Positions 1 to 8,489 of a DNA stretch of 64,000 bases are shown piece after piece (position 1 is the first letter of the stretch; each line of letters begins with the position of its first letter). The notes beneath the pieces were generated by a model that saw only the letters and a list, made by a program, of their open reading frames with translations, did no database searches and was not told the origin of the DNA. The DNA comes from Hymenobacter canadensis. Its GTDB lineage: Bacteria > Bacteroidota > Bacteroidia > Cytophagales > Hymenobacteraceae. Both the position numbers and the translations under genes were made by a program. Where the stretch lies: positions 2,728,001 through 2,792,000 of the forward strand of contig NZ_CP114767.1 of assembly GCF_027359925.1 (NCBI RefSeq), read 5' to 3'.

Positions 1-25
1 CATGACGTTTTTTTACTTTTCACCA

Positions 26-1123
26 ATGAGACTCAACATTTCCTCCCGCACCATTGCCATTCTACTCTCGTTGCTGGTGGCGGGTGTGCTCACTACGCTG
101 GCCTGGGTGGGCCCCACCATGTCGATGCAGGATGGGGTGCTGGCGGCGGGCATTACGGTGGCGGCGTGCTTTCTGCTGTTGTATCTGATGTTTGAGGCCC
201 TGATTTTCCGGGAAATCAACAACATTTACGCCGGGCTGGAGCACATCAAGCGCAAGGAGCTGCGGCGCATGTCCAGCAAGTTCCTGTTCCGGCCGGAGCC
301 GCTCAAACGCATGCGCGACGAGATTCTGGACATGGCCCAGCGCAAGCAGCAGGAAATCGACGAGCTGAAGCGCCTGCAGGCCCTGCGCCGCGAGTTTCTG
401 GCCGATGTGTCGCACGAGCTCAAAACGCCCATTTTTGCCGCCCAGGGCTTCCTGCACACCGTCCTCGACGACGACGATGTGGACGATTTCACCCGCCAGA
501 AGTTTCTGCGCAAAGCCGCCAACAGCCTCGACGCGCTGGATGCGCTGGTGCAGGACCTGGTCACCATCTCGCAGCTGGAAAAGGGCGTGGTGCGCATGCG
601 CCGCCAGGGCTTCGATATTGTGGTGCTGGTGCACGAGATATTCGAGCAGCTGGAGCGCAAGGCGGCGCTGCGACAGGTGAAGCTGGAGCTGTTTCCGCCC
701 GAGCTGCCGGCCGGCGGCCTGCGGGTGCTGGCCGACCGCAACCGCATCCGGCAGGTGCTCATCAACCTCATCGATAACGCCATCAAGTATGGCCGCGAAA
801 ACGGCCACGTGGTGGTGAGCCTGGTGGAAAGCGGCAAGGGCGTGAGTGTGCGCGTGCGCGACGACGGCGCGGGCATCCCGAAGCAGCACCTCAACCGCAT
901 CTTCGAGCGGTTCTACCGCATCGACAAGAGCCGCTCGCGCGACTCCGGCGGCTCGGGCCTGGGGCTGGCCATCAGCAAGCACATCGTGGAAGCCCACCGC
1001 TCCGCCATCCGGGTACGCAGCGAAATCGGGCAGGGCACCACCCTGGAGTTCAAGCTGCCCAAGCCCAAAAACCCGGCCCCGCCGGCCCACCACGTCCTGT
1101 CCCGGCCCGACGGCGAGGCGTAG
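26..1123 (+). CDS. Sensor histidine kinase, two membrane segments, PhoR-like layout
   Basis: Membrane kinase that would autophosphorylate on histidine and pass phosphate to a response regulator. In the 365-residue product, hydrophobic segments lie near residues 8-28 and 37-58, followed by a charged linker. The HisKA H-box is FLADVSHELKTP with His at about residue 130. The HATPase_c domain shows an N-box (NLIDNAIKYG, Asn about 251), a DDGAGIP G1 box, an FERFYRIDKSRSR F-box and GSGLGLAISKHIV. No PAS or long periplasmic sensor domain is present, so the signal is unknown. I chose the ATG at 26 because the hydrophobic N-terminus follows directly. An in-frame ATG at 2 is possible, and the true start could lie outside the window. 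The partner regulator is probably upstream, unseen. Confidence 0.9.
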   Translation: MRLNISSRTIAILLSLLVAGVLTTLAWVGPTMSMQDGVLAAGITVAACFLLLYLMFEALIFREINNIYAGLEHIKRKELRRMSSKFLFRPEPLKRMRDEILDMAQRKQQEIDELKRLQALRREFLADVSHELKTPIFAAQGFLHTVLDDDDVDDFTRQKFLRKAANSLDALDALVQDLVTISQLEKGVVRMRRQGFDIVVLVHEIFEQLERKAALRQVKLELFPPELPAGGLRVLADRNRIRQVLINLIDNAIKYGRENGHVVVSLVESGKGVSVRVRDDGAGIPKQHLNRIFERFYRIDKSRSRDSGGSGLGLAISKHIVEAHRSAIRVRSEIGQGTTLEFKLPKPKNPAPPAHHVLSRPDGEA

Positions 1124-1185
1124 CCGCTGCGGTCGGGGGCGTCTGGCCTGCGGGCTTTTGCCAAACGGGTTGGAGCGGGGTTTCG

Positions 1186-1193
1186 TACCTTTG
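1186..1193 (+). promoter_or_regulatory. Bacteroidota -7 promoter box (TACCTTTG) for the RluA-type gene
   Basis: TACCTTTG matches the Bacteroidota primary sigma -7 consensus TAnnTTTG. It ends 10 bases before the ATG at 1204, so the predicted leader is only a few bases. No well-placed -33 TTG is seen. Confidence 0.65.
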
Positions 1194-1203
1194 CGGCCGC
1201 CTT

Positions 1204-1917
1204 ATGAAGCTACCCGATTTCCAAGACCTGATTCTGTTCGAAGACGACGACTACATCGTCATCAACAAGCCCCCATTCCTGGCCACGCTCGACGAGCGGT
1301 TTGGCGGCGCGCCCAACATCCTGCGCCTCGCCCGTGAGCAATACGACGACGTGCAGGCCTGCCACCGCCTCGACAAGGAAACCAGCGGCTCGCTGGCCTT
1401 GGCCAAAAACCCCGCCGCCTACCGCCACCTGGCCATGCAGTTCGAGGACCGCAAGGTGAAGAAGGTGTACCACGCCGCCGCCTGGGGCGTGCACGACTAC
1501 GACGGCCTGCGCGTGGAGCGCAGCATCGAAACCACCACCAAGGGCAAGGCGCGGCTAGCCTACAAGGGCAAGCCGGCCGTGACGCTGGTGCGTACGCTGG
1601 AGGCTTTTGCCAAGCACACGCTGCTGGAATGCCAGCCCATCACGGGCCGCATGCACCAGATCCGGCTGCACCTGGCCTATTTGCAGGCTCCCATCATCGG
1701 CGACCAGATGTACGGCGGTGAGGACTTCTTTCTGTCGTCGCTCAAAAGGAAGTTCAACATGAAGGAAGGGCAGGAAGAACAGCCGTTCATTAAGCGCTTC
1801 GCCCTGCACGCCGCCAACCTCACGTTTGCCAAGCTCGACGGCGAATCCGTGACGGTAGAAGCTCCCTATCCCAAGGATTTCCGGGTGCTGGTCGAGACGC
1901 TGCGGCAGTATCAGTAA
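1204..1917 (+). CDS. RluA-family RNA pseudouridine synthase
   Basis: Predicted to isomerise uridine to pseudouridine in rRNA or tRNA. The 237-residue protein has the family's catalytic motif HRLDKETSG, with Asp at about residue 57, and the downstream GRMHQIRLHLAYL segment typical of RluA/RluC/RluD enzymes. There is no N-terminal S4 domain, so it resembles the short RluA type; the target site cannot be read from sequence. The start is fixed by the promoter box 10 bases upstream and by an N-terminus that begins just before the first conserved strand. It stands alone on the + strand, followed by an inverted repeat and then the ribosomal cluster. Confidence 0.9.
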   Translation: MKLPDFQDLILFEDDDYIVINKPPFLATLDERFGGAPNILRLAREQYDDVQACHRLDKETSGSLALAKNPAAYRHLAMQFEDRKVKKVYHAAAWGVHDYDGLRVERSIETTTKGKARLAYKGKPAVTLVRTLEAFAKHTLLECQPITGRMHQIRLHLAYLQAPIIGDQMYGGEDFFLSSLKRKFNMKEGQEEQPFIKRFALHAANLTFAKLDGESVTVEAPYPKDFRVLVETLRQYQ

Positions 1918-1921
1918 GCCA

Positions 1922-2003
1922 GATGATGAGGGGAATGGTGATGAGGCAACAGGGACCAAATGACCCGATTTACCTCATCACTATTCCCCTCATCACCTCA
2001 TTA
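1922..2003. repeat. Inverted repeat of the GATGAGG/CCTCATC type
   Basis: An arm at 1925-1946 (GATGAGGGGAATGGTGATGA...) pairs with 1972-1994 with one mismatch. Similar CCTCATCACC-rich strings recur near 8.95, 23.2, 57.97 and 59.08 kb. It lies just after the pseudouridine synthase gene and could act as its terminator stem, although no T-run follows. Confidence 0.7.
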
Positions 2004-2039
2004 CCCGTTCTATTTCAGGCACAAATAGTAACCGGGGCC

Positions 2040-2069
2040 TTGCAAATACCGTGAAAGGCGGTAACTTTG
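2040..2069 (+). promoter_or_regulatory. Complete Bacteroidota promoter (-33 TTG, -7 TAACTTTG) for rplM
   Basis: TTG at 2040-2042 and TAACTTTG at 2062-2069 are separated by 19 bases, the best match to the Bacteroidota promoter consensus in the window. Transcription would start near 2074, leaving a leader of about 60 bases before the rplM ATG at 2134. Confidence 0.75.
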
Positions 2070-2133
2070 TGTCCGTTTTTCCCGGACCGTGTGCCGGTTT
2101 CTCCTCATTTCCAAACGCTTACCCTCCTCCCCA

Positions 2134-2586
2134 ATGGATCATCTGAGCTTCAAGACGGTATCCGTCAACAAAGCCAACGCCGATAAGGCCTGGGTCGTGG
2201 TTGATGCCAGTGTTGCGCCGCTGGGCCGTCTGGCTAGCCAGATTGCCAACATGCTGCGTGGCAAGCACAAGACCTCGTTCACGCCAAACTCCGACTGTGG
2301 CGACAACGTTATTGTTCTGAACGCCGACAAGCTCTACGTTACGGGCAAGAAGCTGACCGACAAAATCTACATCACCCACTCGGGCTATCCCGGCGGCCAG
2401 AAGCGTATCAACCTGCGCGACAAGAAAGCCAAGGATTCGACCCGCGTGATTGAGCACGCCGTAAAAGGCATGCTGCAGGGCAACAAGCTCGGTGCCGAGC
2501 AGTTCCGCAACCTGTATGTGTACAAGGGCGACCAGCACCCACACGAAGCCCAGCAGCCGAAAGCTGTTGAACTGACTAACCTCTAA
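2134..2586 (+). CDS. rplM: 50S ribosomal protein L13
   Basis: Large-subunit ribosomal protein of 150 residues, close to the usual length. Recognisable L13 features include WVVVDASVAPLGRLAS near the N-terminus, LRGKHKTSFTPNSDCGDNV, and the C-terminal MLQGNKLGAEQFRNLYVYKG segment. The start at 2134 gives the standard N-terminus; a longer in-frame reading from 2089 would add 15 unrelated residues. It is the first gene of the rplM-rpsI-rpsB-tsf cluster and has a complete promoter upstream. The next gene begins 38 bases after its stop. Confidence 0.97.
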   Translation: MDHLSFKTVSVNKANADKAWVVVDASVAPLGRLASQIANMLRGKHKTSFTPNSDCGDNVIVLNADKLYVTGKKLTDKIYITHSGYPGGQKRINLRDKKAKDSTRVIEHAVKGMLQGNKLGAEQFRNLYVYKGDQHPHEAQQPKAVELTNL

Positions 2587-2624
2587 GCCGATTTCGGCGT
2601 CTTTTTTCTTTAATCCTCCACTTA

Positions 2625-3011
2625 ATGGAAATCTCCAATACCTCTGGTAGAAGAAAAACCTCGGTGGCCCGCATCTACATGCAGGCCGGGCAAGGGAATA
2701 TCACTATCAACGGCCGGGACATCAAGGCTTACTTCAGCAATGAGCTCCTGGAAAACATCGTGAACCAGCCTTTGGCTACTGTCGAGCAAGTCGGCCAGTA
2801 CGACATCAAGGTGAACGTGAGCGGTGGTGGCATTTCGGCCCAGGCTGAAGCCATCCGTCTGGCCATCTCGAAAGCCCTTGTTGGCGACAACGAAGAAGTT
2901 CGTCCCGCCCTCAAGAAAGAAGGCTTCCTGACCCGTGACCCGCGCATGGTGGAACGCAAGAAATTCGGCAAGCGCAAAGCGCGTCGCTCGTTCCAGTTCT
3001 CGAAACGCTAA
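2625..3011 (+). CDS. rpsI: 30S ribosomal protein S9
   Basis: Small-subunit protein whose C-terminal tail reaches the decoding centre. The 128-residue product starts MEISNTSGRRKTSVARIYM and ends in the conserved basic tail KARRSFQFSKR; the S9 motif LTRDPRMVERKKFGKRKA is intact. Length is normal. It follows rplM, as in almost all bacteria, and rpsB starts 18 bases after its stop, so co-transcription is expected. Confidence 0.97.
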   Translation: MEISNTSGRRKTSVARIYMQAGQGNITINGRDIKAYFSNELLENIVNQPLATVEQVGQYDIKVNVSGGGISAQAEAIRLAISKALVGDNEEVRPALKKEGFLTRDPRMVERKKFGKRKARRSFQFSKR

Positions 3012-3029
3012 TCCCAGAGGAAACATATC

Positions 3030-3797
3030 ATGGCTCAGTCCACCACCTATAAAGAGCTGCTCGACGCGGGGTCCCACTTTGGTCACCTTACGCGCAAGTG
3101 GGATCCGAAAATGGCGCCGTACATCTTCATGGAGAAGAACGGCATCCATATCATTGACCTGAACAAGACGCTGGTTTCGCTCGACCAGGCTGCTGCGGCC
3201 ATCCGCAACATCGCCAAGAGCGGCCGCAAAATCATGTTCGTGGCCACCAAGAAGCAGGCGCAGGAAATCGTAACGGAAGAGGCTACCCGCCTGAAGATGC
3301 CGTTCGTGACCGACCGTTGGTTGGGCGGTATGCTCACCAACTTCGCCACGGTGCGCAAGTCGCTGAAGAAAATGAGCACCATCGACAAGATGGTGAAGGA
3401 AAATACGGCTTACGCGGCACTGGCCAAGCGTGAGAAACTGATGATGTCGCGCGAGCGGGAGAAGCTGGAGCGTGTACTCGGTGGCGTTGCCGACCTGAGC
3501 CGCCTGCCCGCTGCCCTGTTCGTGATTGACGTGAAGCGTGAGCACATTGCCGTGAAAGAAGCCCAGAAATTGGGTATTCCGGTATTCGCTATGTGCGACA
3601 CCAACTCCAACCCCGAGCTGGTTCAGTTCCCGATTCCTGCCAACGACGATGCCTCGAAGTCTATCCAGCTCATCGTGAGCGTGATGGGCAAGGCTATCGA
3701 AGACGGCCTGTCGGAGCGCAAAGTCGACAAAGAAGATGCCGACAAGAAGCAGGCTGAAGACGAAGGCATCCAGGAGAAGCAGAACGCCGACGAATAG
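3030..3797 (+). CDS. rpsB: 30S ribosomal protein S2
   Basis: Small-subunit protein needed to recruit S1. The 255-residue product begins MAQSTTYKELLDAGSHFGH and has the S2 signatures LTRKWDPKMAPYIF, TDRWLGGMLTNF and the strongly conserved IPVFAMCDTNSNPELVQFPI. The acidic, lysine-rich C-terminal tail (about the last 30 residues) is common in Bacteroidota. It is transcribed with rplM and rpsI. A 149-base spacer with degenerate repeat sequence separates it from tsf. Confidence 0.97.
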   Translation: MAQSTTYKELLDAGSHFGHLTRKWDPKMAPYIFMEKNGIHIIDLNKTLVSLDQAAAAIRNIAKSGRKIMFVATKKQAQEIVTEEATRLKMPFVTDRWLGGMLTNFATVRKSLKKMSTIDKMVKENTAYAALAKREKLMMSREREKLERVLGGVADLSRLPAALFVIDVKREHIAVKEAQKLGIPVFAMCDTNSNPELVQFPIPANDDASKSIQLIVSVMGKAIEDGLSERKVDKEDADKKQAEDEGIQEKQNADE

Positions 3798-3946
3798 TCG
3801 TTTCAGCAGTGAGAACTGAGAAGTTAGAAGTCGGAAATGGCAGGAGTTGATTTACTTCTCTGTTTCCACTTCTAGCTTCTTCTTGCTTTTATACTGACTC
3901 GGTTCTCAATCTAACATCTAAGCTCTTACCCCTAAGTTCTAAACCA
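3798..3946. repeat. Spacer with degenerate inverted repeat between rpsB and tsf
   Basis: The spacer carries the related, oppositely oriented strings GAGAAGTTAGAAGT (about 3817-3830) and ACTTCTAGCTTCTT (about 3869-3882). It is AT-richer than its flanks. It looks like a decayed dispersed repeat rather than a gene; no TAnnTTTG box was found, so tsf is probably read from the upstream operon. Confidence 0.4.
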
Positions 3947-4783
3947 ATGGCAGCAATTACCGCCGCAGACGTGAACAAGCTCCGCACCATGACCGGTGCG
4001 GGCATGATGGATTGCAAAAAAGCTCTGACCGAAGCCGATGGCGACTTCGAGGCCGCGCGCGACCTTCTTCGCAAGCAGGGCCAGAAGATTGCTGACAAGC
4101 GGGCCGAAAACGAAACGTCGGAAGGCTTTGTAACGGTAGTCGTAAGCGAAGACGGCACTACCGGCAAGCTGGTGGCCCTGGCCTGCGAAACGGAGTCGGT
4201 AGCCAAAGTGGCTAACTTCCGCGAGCTGGTGCAGCGCATCCTCGATGCCGCTGTGCGCATCAACGCTACCTCGAAAGAGGAAGTGCTGGCCGCCAAGGAA
4301 GAGGATGGCCTGACCATTCAGGAGCACATCACCGACCTGATGGGCAAAATCGGCGAGAAGCTGGACCTGACCTACGCCACGCTGACGGCAGAGAAAGTAG
4401 CGTCCTACATCCACTCCGACAACAAGAAAGGCGTACTCGTGGGCCTGAAGAATGTGGGTGGCGCTGATACCACCACCGTGGGCCGCGACATTGCCATGCA
4501 GATCGTAGCCATGAAGCCCGTAGCCGTTGACAAAGACGGTGTGGACTCGGCCGTTGCAGAGCGCGAAATCGAAATCGGCAAAGAGCAGGCGCGTGCCGAA
4601 GGCAAGCCCGAGGCTATGCTGGAGAAAATCGCTCAGGGCAAGCTGAACAAGTTCTTCAAGGAGAACACCCTGCTCAACCAGGAGTTCGTGAAAGACAGCT
4701 CGATGACCATTGCCCAGCTGCTCGACAAAACGTCGAAAGGCATGACGGTAACGGACTTCAAGCGTGTTGCTATCGGTGCCTAA
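3947..4783 (+). CDS. tsf: Translation elongation factor Ts
   Basis: Guanine-nucleotide exchange factor for EF-Tu. The 278-residue protein starts MAAITAADVNKLRTMTGAGMMDCKKALTE in short form, containing the EF-Ts signature (LR..TGAGMMDCKKAL) that contacts EF-Tu. The second signature, around ETESVAKVANFRELV, and the dimerisation region near GRDIAMQIVAMKP are intact. Length is standard. It follows rpsB, the classic pairing, and is closed by a strong intrinsic terminator. Confidence 0.97.
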   Translation: MAAITAADVNKLRTMTGAGMMDCKKALTEADGDFEAARDLLRKQGQKIADKRAENETSEGFVTVVVSEDGTTGKLVALACETESVAKVANFRELVQRILDAAVRINATSKEEVLAAKEEDGLTIQEHITDLMGKIGEKLDLTYATLTAEKVASYIHSDNKKGVLVGLKNVGGADTTTVGRDIAMQIVAMKPVAVDKDGVDSAVAEREIEIGKEQARAEGKPEAMLEKIAQGKLNKFFKENTLLNQEFVKDSSMTIAQLLDKTSKGMTVTDFKRVAIGA

Positions 4784-4803
4784 GCTATCCGCTTAGCTGC
4801 TTT

Positions 4804-4844
4804 GAAAAAGCCCCGCCGGCATTGTGCCGGCGGGGCTTTTTTTG
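4804..4844 (+). terminator. Intrinsic terminator after tsf
   Basis: A GC-rich stem AGCCCCGCCGGCA / TGCCGGCGGGGCT with a three-base loop is followed by a seven-T run. It closes the rplM-tsf cluster. Confidence 0.92.
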
Positions 4845-4857
4845 TTGCTTGCACGCT

Positions 4858-5166
4858 ATGAATGAAATCAGAAAGCGTGCTTACCGCTATTTACTCTATC
4901 ACGGCTTGCAAACAATTCGGAAGCCTTTTTATGGGGGAGCACCGGCTAGTAAATTAACTGAAGAGCAATGCAGACGGTTCGTCAACTACGCCGGCCCAGT
5001 TGGCTACCTGTTACACAATCTAGCTTTGCTGAGCGCGGAGGACTTTGATAAGTTCAATGAAGAATACTTTTGGCAAGGGTTCGAAAGTTTCAGCCAACTA
5101 TACCCTGAAATAGATGTAACCCATTTTCGGAGAGTTTTTGAGTCGCAATTACTCAGTTTCAGTTAA
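4858..5166 (+). CDS. Hypothetical protein, 102 residues
   Basis: No family recognised. The product is a soluble, aromatic-rich, probably helical protein (MNEIRKRAYRYLLYHGLQ... to ...SQLLSFS) with no signal peptide or membrane segment. The ATG at 4858 lies 14 bases after the tsf terminator; the longer reading from 4822 would start inside the terminator stem and is unlikely. It is clearly more AT-rich than its neighbours, which suggests recent acquisition or weak selection. No promoter box is evident. Confidence 0.6.
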   Translation: MNEIRKRAYRYLLYHGLQTIRKPFYGGAPASKLTEEQCRRFVNYAGPVGYLLHNLALLSAEDFDKFNEEYFWQGFESFSQLYPEIDVTHFRRVFESQLLSFS

Positions 5167-5182
5167 AACCTATCCTAGCCTT

Positions 5183-5308
5183 CTACCGACTAATTGATGT
5201 TCGTTGACTTCTCCGAGTCGCCCCACCAATTAGGTTCTTAGCCAGCACGGCTAGCAGTATCAACACCAGCAGCCCAATCAGGACGCGGGGCCAGTTAATC
5301 TTTTTCAT
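5183..5308 (-). CDS. Small single-pass membrane protein, 41 residues
   Basis: MKKINWPRVLIGLLVLILLA begins a 41-residue peptide with one hydrophobic helix (about residues 8-28) and a basic, serine-rich tail (GGATRRSQRTSISR). Its ATG is 8 bases after the stop of the DUF3089 lipoprotein gene on the same strand, so it is probably translated from the same mRNA. The charge pattern suggests N-in/C-out or a simple anchor; function unknown. A longer reading in this frame runs through the neighbour gene and is rejected. Confidence 0.6.
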   Translation of the reverse strand: MKKINWPRVLIGLLVLILLAVLAKNLIGGATRRSQRTSISR

Positions 5309-5316
5309 AGTACGAT

Positions 5317-6387
5317 TTAGGGGCGGGGGGACTGTTTGGTGAAGGCTTGCACCCGCGCTACGGCATTGCGGCGCACGTTCAGGTAGAACAGGCCGTAGTC
5401 GGCGAGGTGGAAGGAGTGGCGCAACTCGGGGCGGCCGGGCAGCAGGAAGCGGGGGTAGCCGCTGGCTTTGGGCGGGTGCACCCACAGTACGCCGTTGTGC
5501 ACTTTGGCATCGGTGAGTATGGTGTCAATCCGGTCGAAGCTGGCCGGGACGCTGCCGCGGTTGAGGACGGCGGGGCCCGTGACGGTGTCTGTCTTCCAGG
5601 TAAGCGGGTTCGTGACGACGGCGCCATGGTAGGGCGGGTAGTCGTAGCCCCATTCGGCGGTGTTCCAGCTCATGTAGCAGCCAGTCTGCAAGGAATCCTG
5701 GCAGGGACGCAGCACCTTGTACCGTTCGGGGCGCACCTCGAAGCCCACCAGGTAGGCCGCAACCAGCTGGCGGCGCAGCGCAGGATCGTCGTCAAAAAAC
5801 TCCTGTAGCAGACGGCGGGCATGATACGCGCCTTGGCTGTGCCCAGCTAGGATGATGGGCCGGCCCTGGTTGTAGTGGGCCAGGTAGTAGCGGAATGAAG
5901 CCTTCACGTCCTGATACGCCAGCTCCAGCGCCTGGGAACTGTTGGCGGTGCTGTCGAAGAAGGCGTAGAGGGTGGCCTGCCGGTAGTGTGGCGCGTAGAT
6001 GCGGCCGGCCGCGTTGAACACCGAGGCCTGCTTCATGATGCTGAGCTTGTCGGTGAACTGATTCAGGCTGGCATCGGCCGGGTCGGCATTCCAGCCTTTG
6101 GGCAGAATGAGGGTGGTGAGGTGCAGGAAGAATACGTCGGCCGGCGCGGTGGCTTGCTGGTCGCGCAGGGTGGTGTGGAGCGGCACGGCATCGGCCGAGT
6201 CGCGGGTGGTAGGCAGGGCGGCCCAGTTGGAAGCCAGCGCGTAGTCGGGCACGGGAGGCTCGTTGGCGGCCGTGAATTCGTGACGGGGTTTGATGAGCTT
6301 GATGCAGGAGCCGAGCAGCAGCGGCAGCAGCCACACGCTCAGGCGCCGAAGCCACCCCACCTGGCAAAAGGATATCCGGAAAACCAT
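5317..6387 (-). CDS. DUF3089 lipoprotein, alpha/beta-hydrolase-like
   Basis: A 356-residue protein whose N-terminus (RRLSVWLLPLLLGSC) is a lipoprotein signal with lipobox LGSC, so it is probably membrane-anchored outside the cytoplasm. The body matches DUF3089: DVFFLHLTTLI near the start, then ILAGHSQGAYHARRLL, an alpha/beta-hydrolase nucleophile elbow (GHSQG). A lipase or esterase role is an inference from the fold. ATG 6387 is preferred over the GTG at 6396. A TAnnTTTG box lies about 68 bases upstream. A tiny membrane-protein gene follows 8 bases after the stop. Confidence 0.82.
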   Translation of the reverse strand: MVFRISFCQVGWLRRLSVWLLPLLLGSCIKLIKPRHEFTAANEPPVPDYALASNWAALPTTRDSADAVPLHTTLRDQQATAPADVFFLHLTTLILPKGWNADPADASLNQFTDKLSIMKQASVFNAAGRIYAPHYRQATLYAFFDSTANSSQALELAYQDVKASFRYYLAHYNQGRPIILAGHSQGAYHARRLLQEFFDDDPALRRQLVAAYLVGFEVRPERYKVLRPCQDSLQTGCYMSWNTAEWGYDYPPYHGAVVTNPLTWKTDTVTGPAVLNRGSVPASFDRIDTILTDAKVHNGVLWVHPPKASGYPRFLLPGRPELRHSFHLADYGLFYLNVRRNAVARVQAFTKQSPRP

Positions 6388-6454
6388 AGAGAGCACCTGT
6401 CAAACAAAAATGCGCGCCGCCGGGCCACGGCAGCGCGCATCCGGCAGGCGGGCG

Positions 6455-6462
6455 CAAAGGTA
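6455..6462 (-). promoter_or_regulatory. -7 promoter box (TACCTTTG) for the DUF3089 gene
   Basis: On the minus strand the sequence reads TACCTTTG, between the stop of the SHOCT gene and the DUF3089 start; the predicted leader is about 60 bases. Confidence 0.65.
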
Positions 6463-6469
6463 CGGCACC

Positions 6470-7594
6470 TTAGTCTGTGAACGTGTTTTCGAGCAGCTTT
6501 TCCTGCCGCAGGTAGATGATTCTGAAGTTCTTGTCGAGGCGCACCCGTACCTGGGCAGCGGTTTGCTGGTGCTTCTGCATCGATTGCCGGAACGCCTTGC
6601 TCCGTTCCCGGTAGGTTACCACGCGGGAGCCGTCGCTGACGGCGGGGCTCACCTGCAGGCTGCCGGGCTCAATCTGGGTTTCGGCTTCCGTGAACTCTGG
6701 AAAATGCGTGCGGTTCAGCTCGGCTTCAATGGCCGCGGGCGTAGTGCCGGAAAGCGTGTAGAACCGCTCGACGCCGGGTGCGAAGTGCTGCGCGGCACTG
6801 AAAGGCGCGGCCTGCAGGTCGGCATAATACGATTCCAGCACCTGCTGGGCCCGGGTTGTGGCGGCATTGTCGGACAAGGCCGGGGTAGTTTCAGCGGGAG
6901 CCTCGGCTGGGGCAGTTTCGGCCGTGTCGGGGGCCGCAGCGGGCGGCAGGGCCGGCGCTACCCGCACGGTTTCGGGCACGGCCACCGGGGCCAGCTCAAT
7001 CTGCTCGGCCTGCGGGCCTTCCTCGGGTGTGACGGCCAGCGAGTCGGCGGCGGTGCGCGAGGTGCTCGTCAGACGCTCCGACTGCTGGTTGCCCAGCGTC
7101 AGATAGGCCACCAGAGCCAGCAGCGCCAGGATACCGCCCACGATGAGGATGGTGCTGAGCGGGCTTTTTTGCGGGGCCGTGTAGGGCATGTCCTCCACAT
7201 CTTCTACCTGCTCCTGCTCGTCGGGCGCAGCAGCCGTGTACTGGGTAGCAGCCGGCACCGAAGGCGAGGCTTCGGGCCGACCCGCCGCGATGGGCCGGCT
7301 CAGCGGCTCAGCCGGCGACGCGGGCATGGGAACCATGGGAGCTACGGGCTCCGGGGCCGCATGATGCGTAATCGGGGGCAGCAGCGGCTCCGTTACCGGC
7401 GACACGGTGGTGGGCTCGAACAGTGCCGGGGTAGGCGCAACAGGCGGCAGCGAGGCCCCGGGAGTAGCGGAGGCCGCGTCAGTGGCCAGCAGCTTTTCTT
7501 TCAGGGTCTTGAATTCCTGGGGCGTGATGATGCCGCTGTCCAGCCATTCTTTCAGCTGCCGCAGCGTTTCAAACGTCGATGAGTCTTTTTCCAT
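6470..7594 (-). CDS. SHOCT-domain single-pass membrane protein
   Basis: A 374-residue protein built in three parts. Residues 10-36 (LRQLKEWLDSGIITPQEF) match the SHOCT short helical domain. A Pro/Ala-rich, low-complexity linker reaches a single membrane helix at about 147-167 (ILIVGGILALLALVAYLTL). After a second Ala/Pro-rich linker comes a globular C-terminal domain (about 240-374, YYADLQAAPFSAAQHFAPGV...), which resembles an NTF2-like fold; this last point is only an inference. With no signal peptide, the SHOCT part should be cytoplasmic and the C-terminal domain periplasmic. Function unknown. Confidence 0.75.
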   Translation of the reverse strand: MEKDSSTFETLRQLKEWLDSGIITPQEFKTLKEKLLATDAASATPGASLPPVAPTPALFEPTTVSPVTEPLLPPITHHAAPEPVAPMVPMPASPAEPLSRPIAAGRPEASPSVPAATQYTAAAPDEQEQVEDVEDMPYTAPQKSPLSTILIVGGILALLALVAYLTLGNQQSERLTSTSRTAADSLAVTPEEGPQAEQIELAPVAVPETVRVAPALPPAAAPDTAETAPAEAPAETTPALSDNAATTRAQQVLESYYADLQAAPFSAAQHFAPGVERFYTLSGTTPAAIEAELNRTHFPEFTEAETQIEPGSLQVSPAVSDGSRVVTYRERSKAFRQSMQKHQQTAAQVRVRLDKNFRIIYLRQEKLLENTFTD

Positions 7595-7709
7595 GAGGGG
7601 AGAGCAGGCAGGAATTGAGTTGCGGCGGCCGGCGTGGAGTGCCTTCTACGGGCCGGCCGCCCGTGCCGCTGGAAATAGCGACACGGGCGGCCGGGACTGG
7701 ACGAAATGC

Positions 7710-8435
7710 CTACTTCTTGTCGAGAGTGGAAAGCCGGTCGCGGCGGCGCTGCAGCTTGACTTTGCGCAGTTCCAGCTGCTGGGCATTTACTACCAGCTGG
7801 GCCGAATCCTGGCTAGATTTGAGCTTGTTCTCGATGTTCTGCTTTTTGAGCGACTCGATTTTATCGAGGTTGTTCTGGGTGTTGTTGCTCAGGCTGACGC
7901 GCTCCTTCTCAAGGCGCTCCTTTTCCTTCTCGGTTTCGCGCAGCTCTTTCTCGGCGGCGGCCAGCTGCTCGCGGTAGGCTTTCAGGCGGGCGGCGCTGGC
8001 AAAATTGGTGACGATATTGCGCAGCGCGGCGTACTCGCTGGGCGTCTTGTCGGCGTCGAAATACGTGTCGGCGTTGAAAGCGGCGAAAACCGCCAACTCG
8101 GTGGTGGTATCGGAAGGCGCCGTTACTATACCGTACAGGTCAATGAGCTTGCCCGAGATGCTGGACGCTGGCACCTGCTTGGCCACCAGAATATCGCGCT
8201 TGCCTACGCCAAACGTACCGTTGCCCTTCACCTTGATGTTGTAGGTGTCCTTCAGCCAAGCCTGCCAGAAGTCGCGCGTCCATTCGGGCGTGCCGTCAAT
8301 CTGCACTTTCAGCGCCGAACGCTCGCGCTTTTCGTGGTTGACGGAGCTTTGGCGCACTTCGTAGAGTTGGGCCGAAGCGGCGGGGCCAGCCAGCAGCGAG
8401 GCCAGCAGCAGCAGAAATGCGAGGGTGTTTTTCAT
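7710..8435 (-). CDS. Secreted coiled-coil protein, unknown function
   Basis: A 241-residue product with a clear signal peptide (MKNTLAFLLLLASLLAGPAA, cleavage after ASA). Residues of about 22-145 form a mixed globular region; about 150-235 are a charged coiled coil (EKELRETEKEKERLEKERVS). I chose the ATG at 8435 because the signal peptide starts there; an upstream reading to 8489 adds unrelated residues. The preceding 81-residue gene ends 54 bases upstream on the same strand, so the two may be co-transcribed. No family recognised. Confidence 0.72.
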   Translation of the reverse strand: MKNTLAFLLLLASLLAGPAASAQLYEVRQSSVNHEKRERSALKVQIDGTPEWTRDFWQAWLKDTYNIKVKGNGTFGVGKRDILVAKQVPASSISGKLIDLYGIVTAPSDTTTELAVFAAFNADTYFDADKTPSEYAALRNIVTNFASAARLKAYREQLAAAEKELRETEKEKERLEKERVSLSNNTQNNLDKIESLKKQNIENKLKSSQDSAQLVVNAQQLELRKVKLQRRRDRLSTLDKK

Positions 8436-8489
8436 ATCGGAAGCGAAATACGCAGAGCGGAAGAAGGAGTTGGCCGGGATTTCGCTCAA

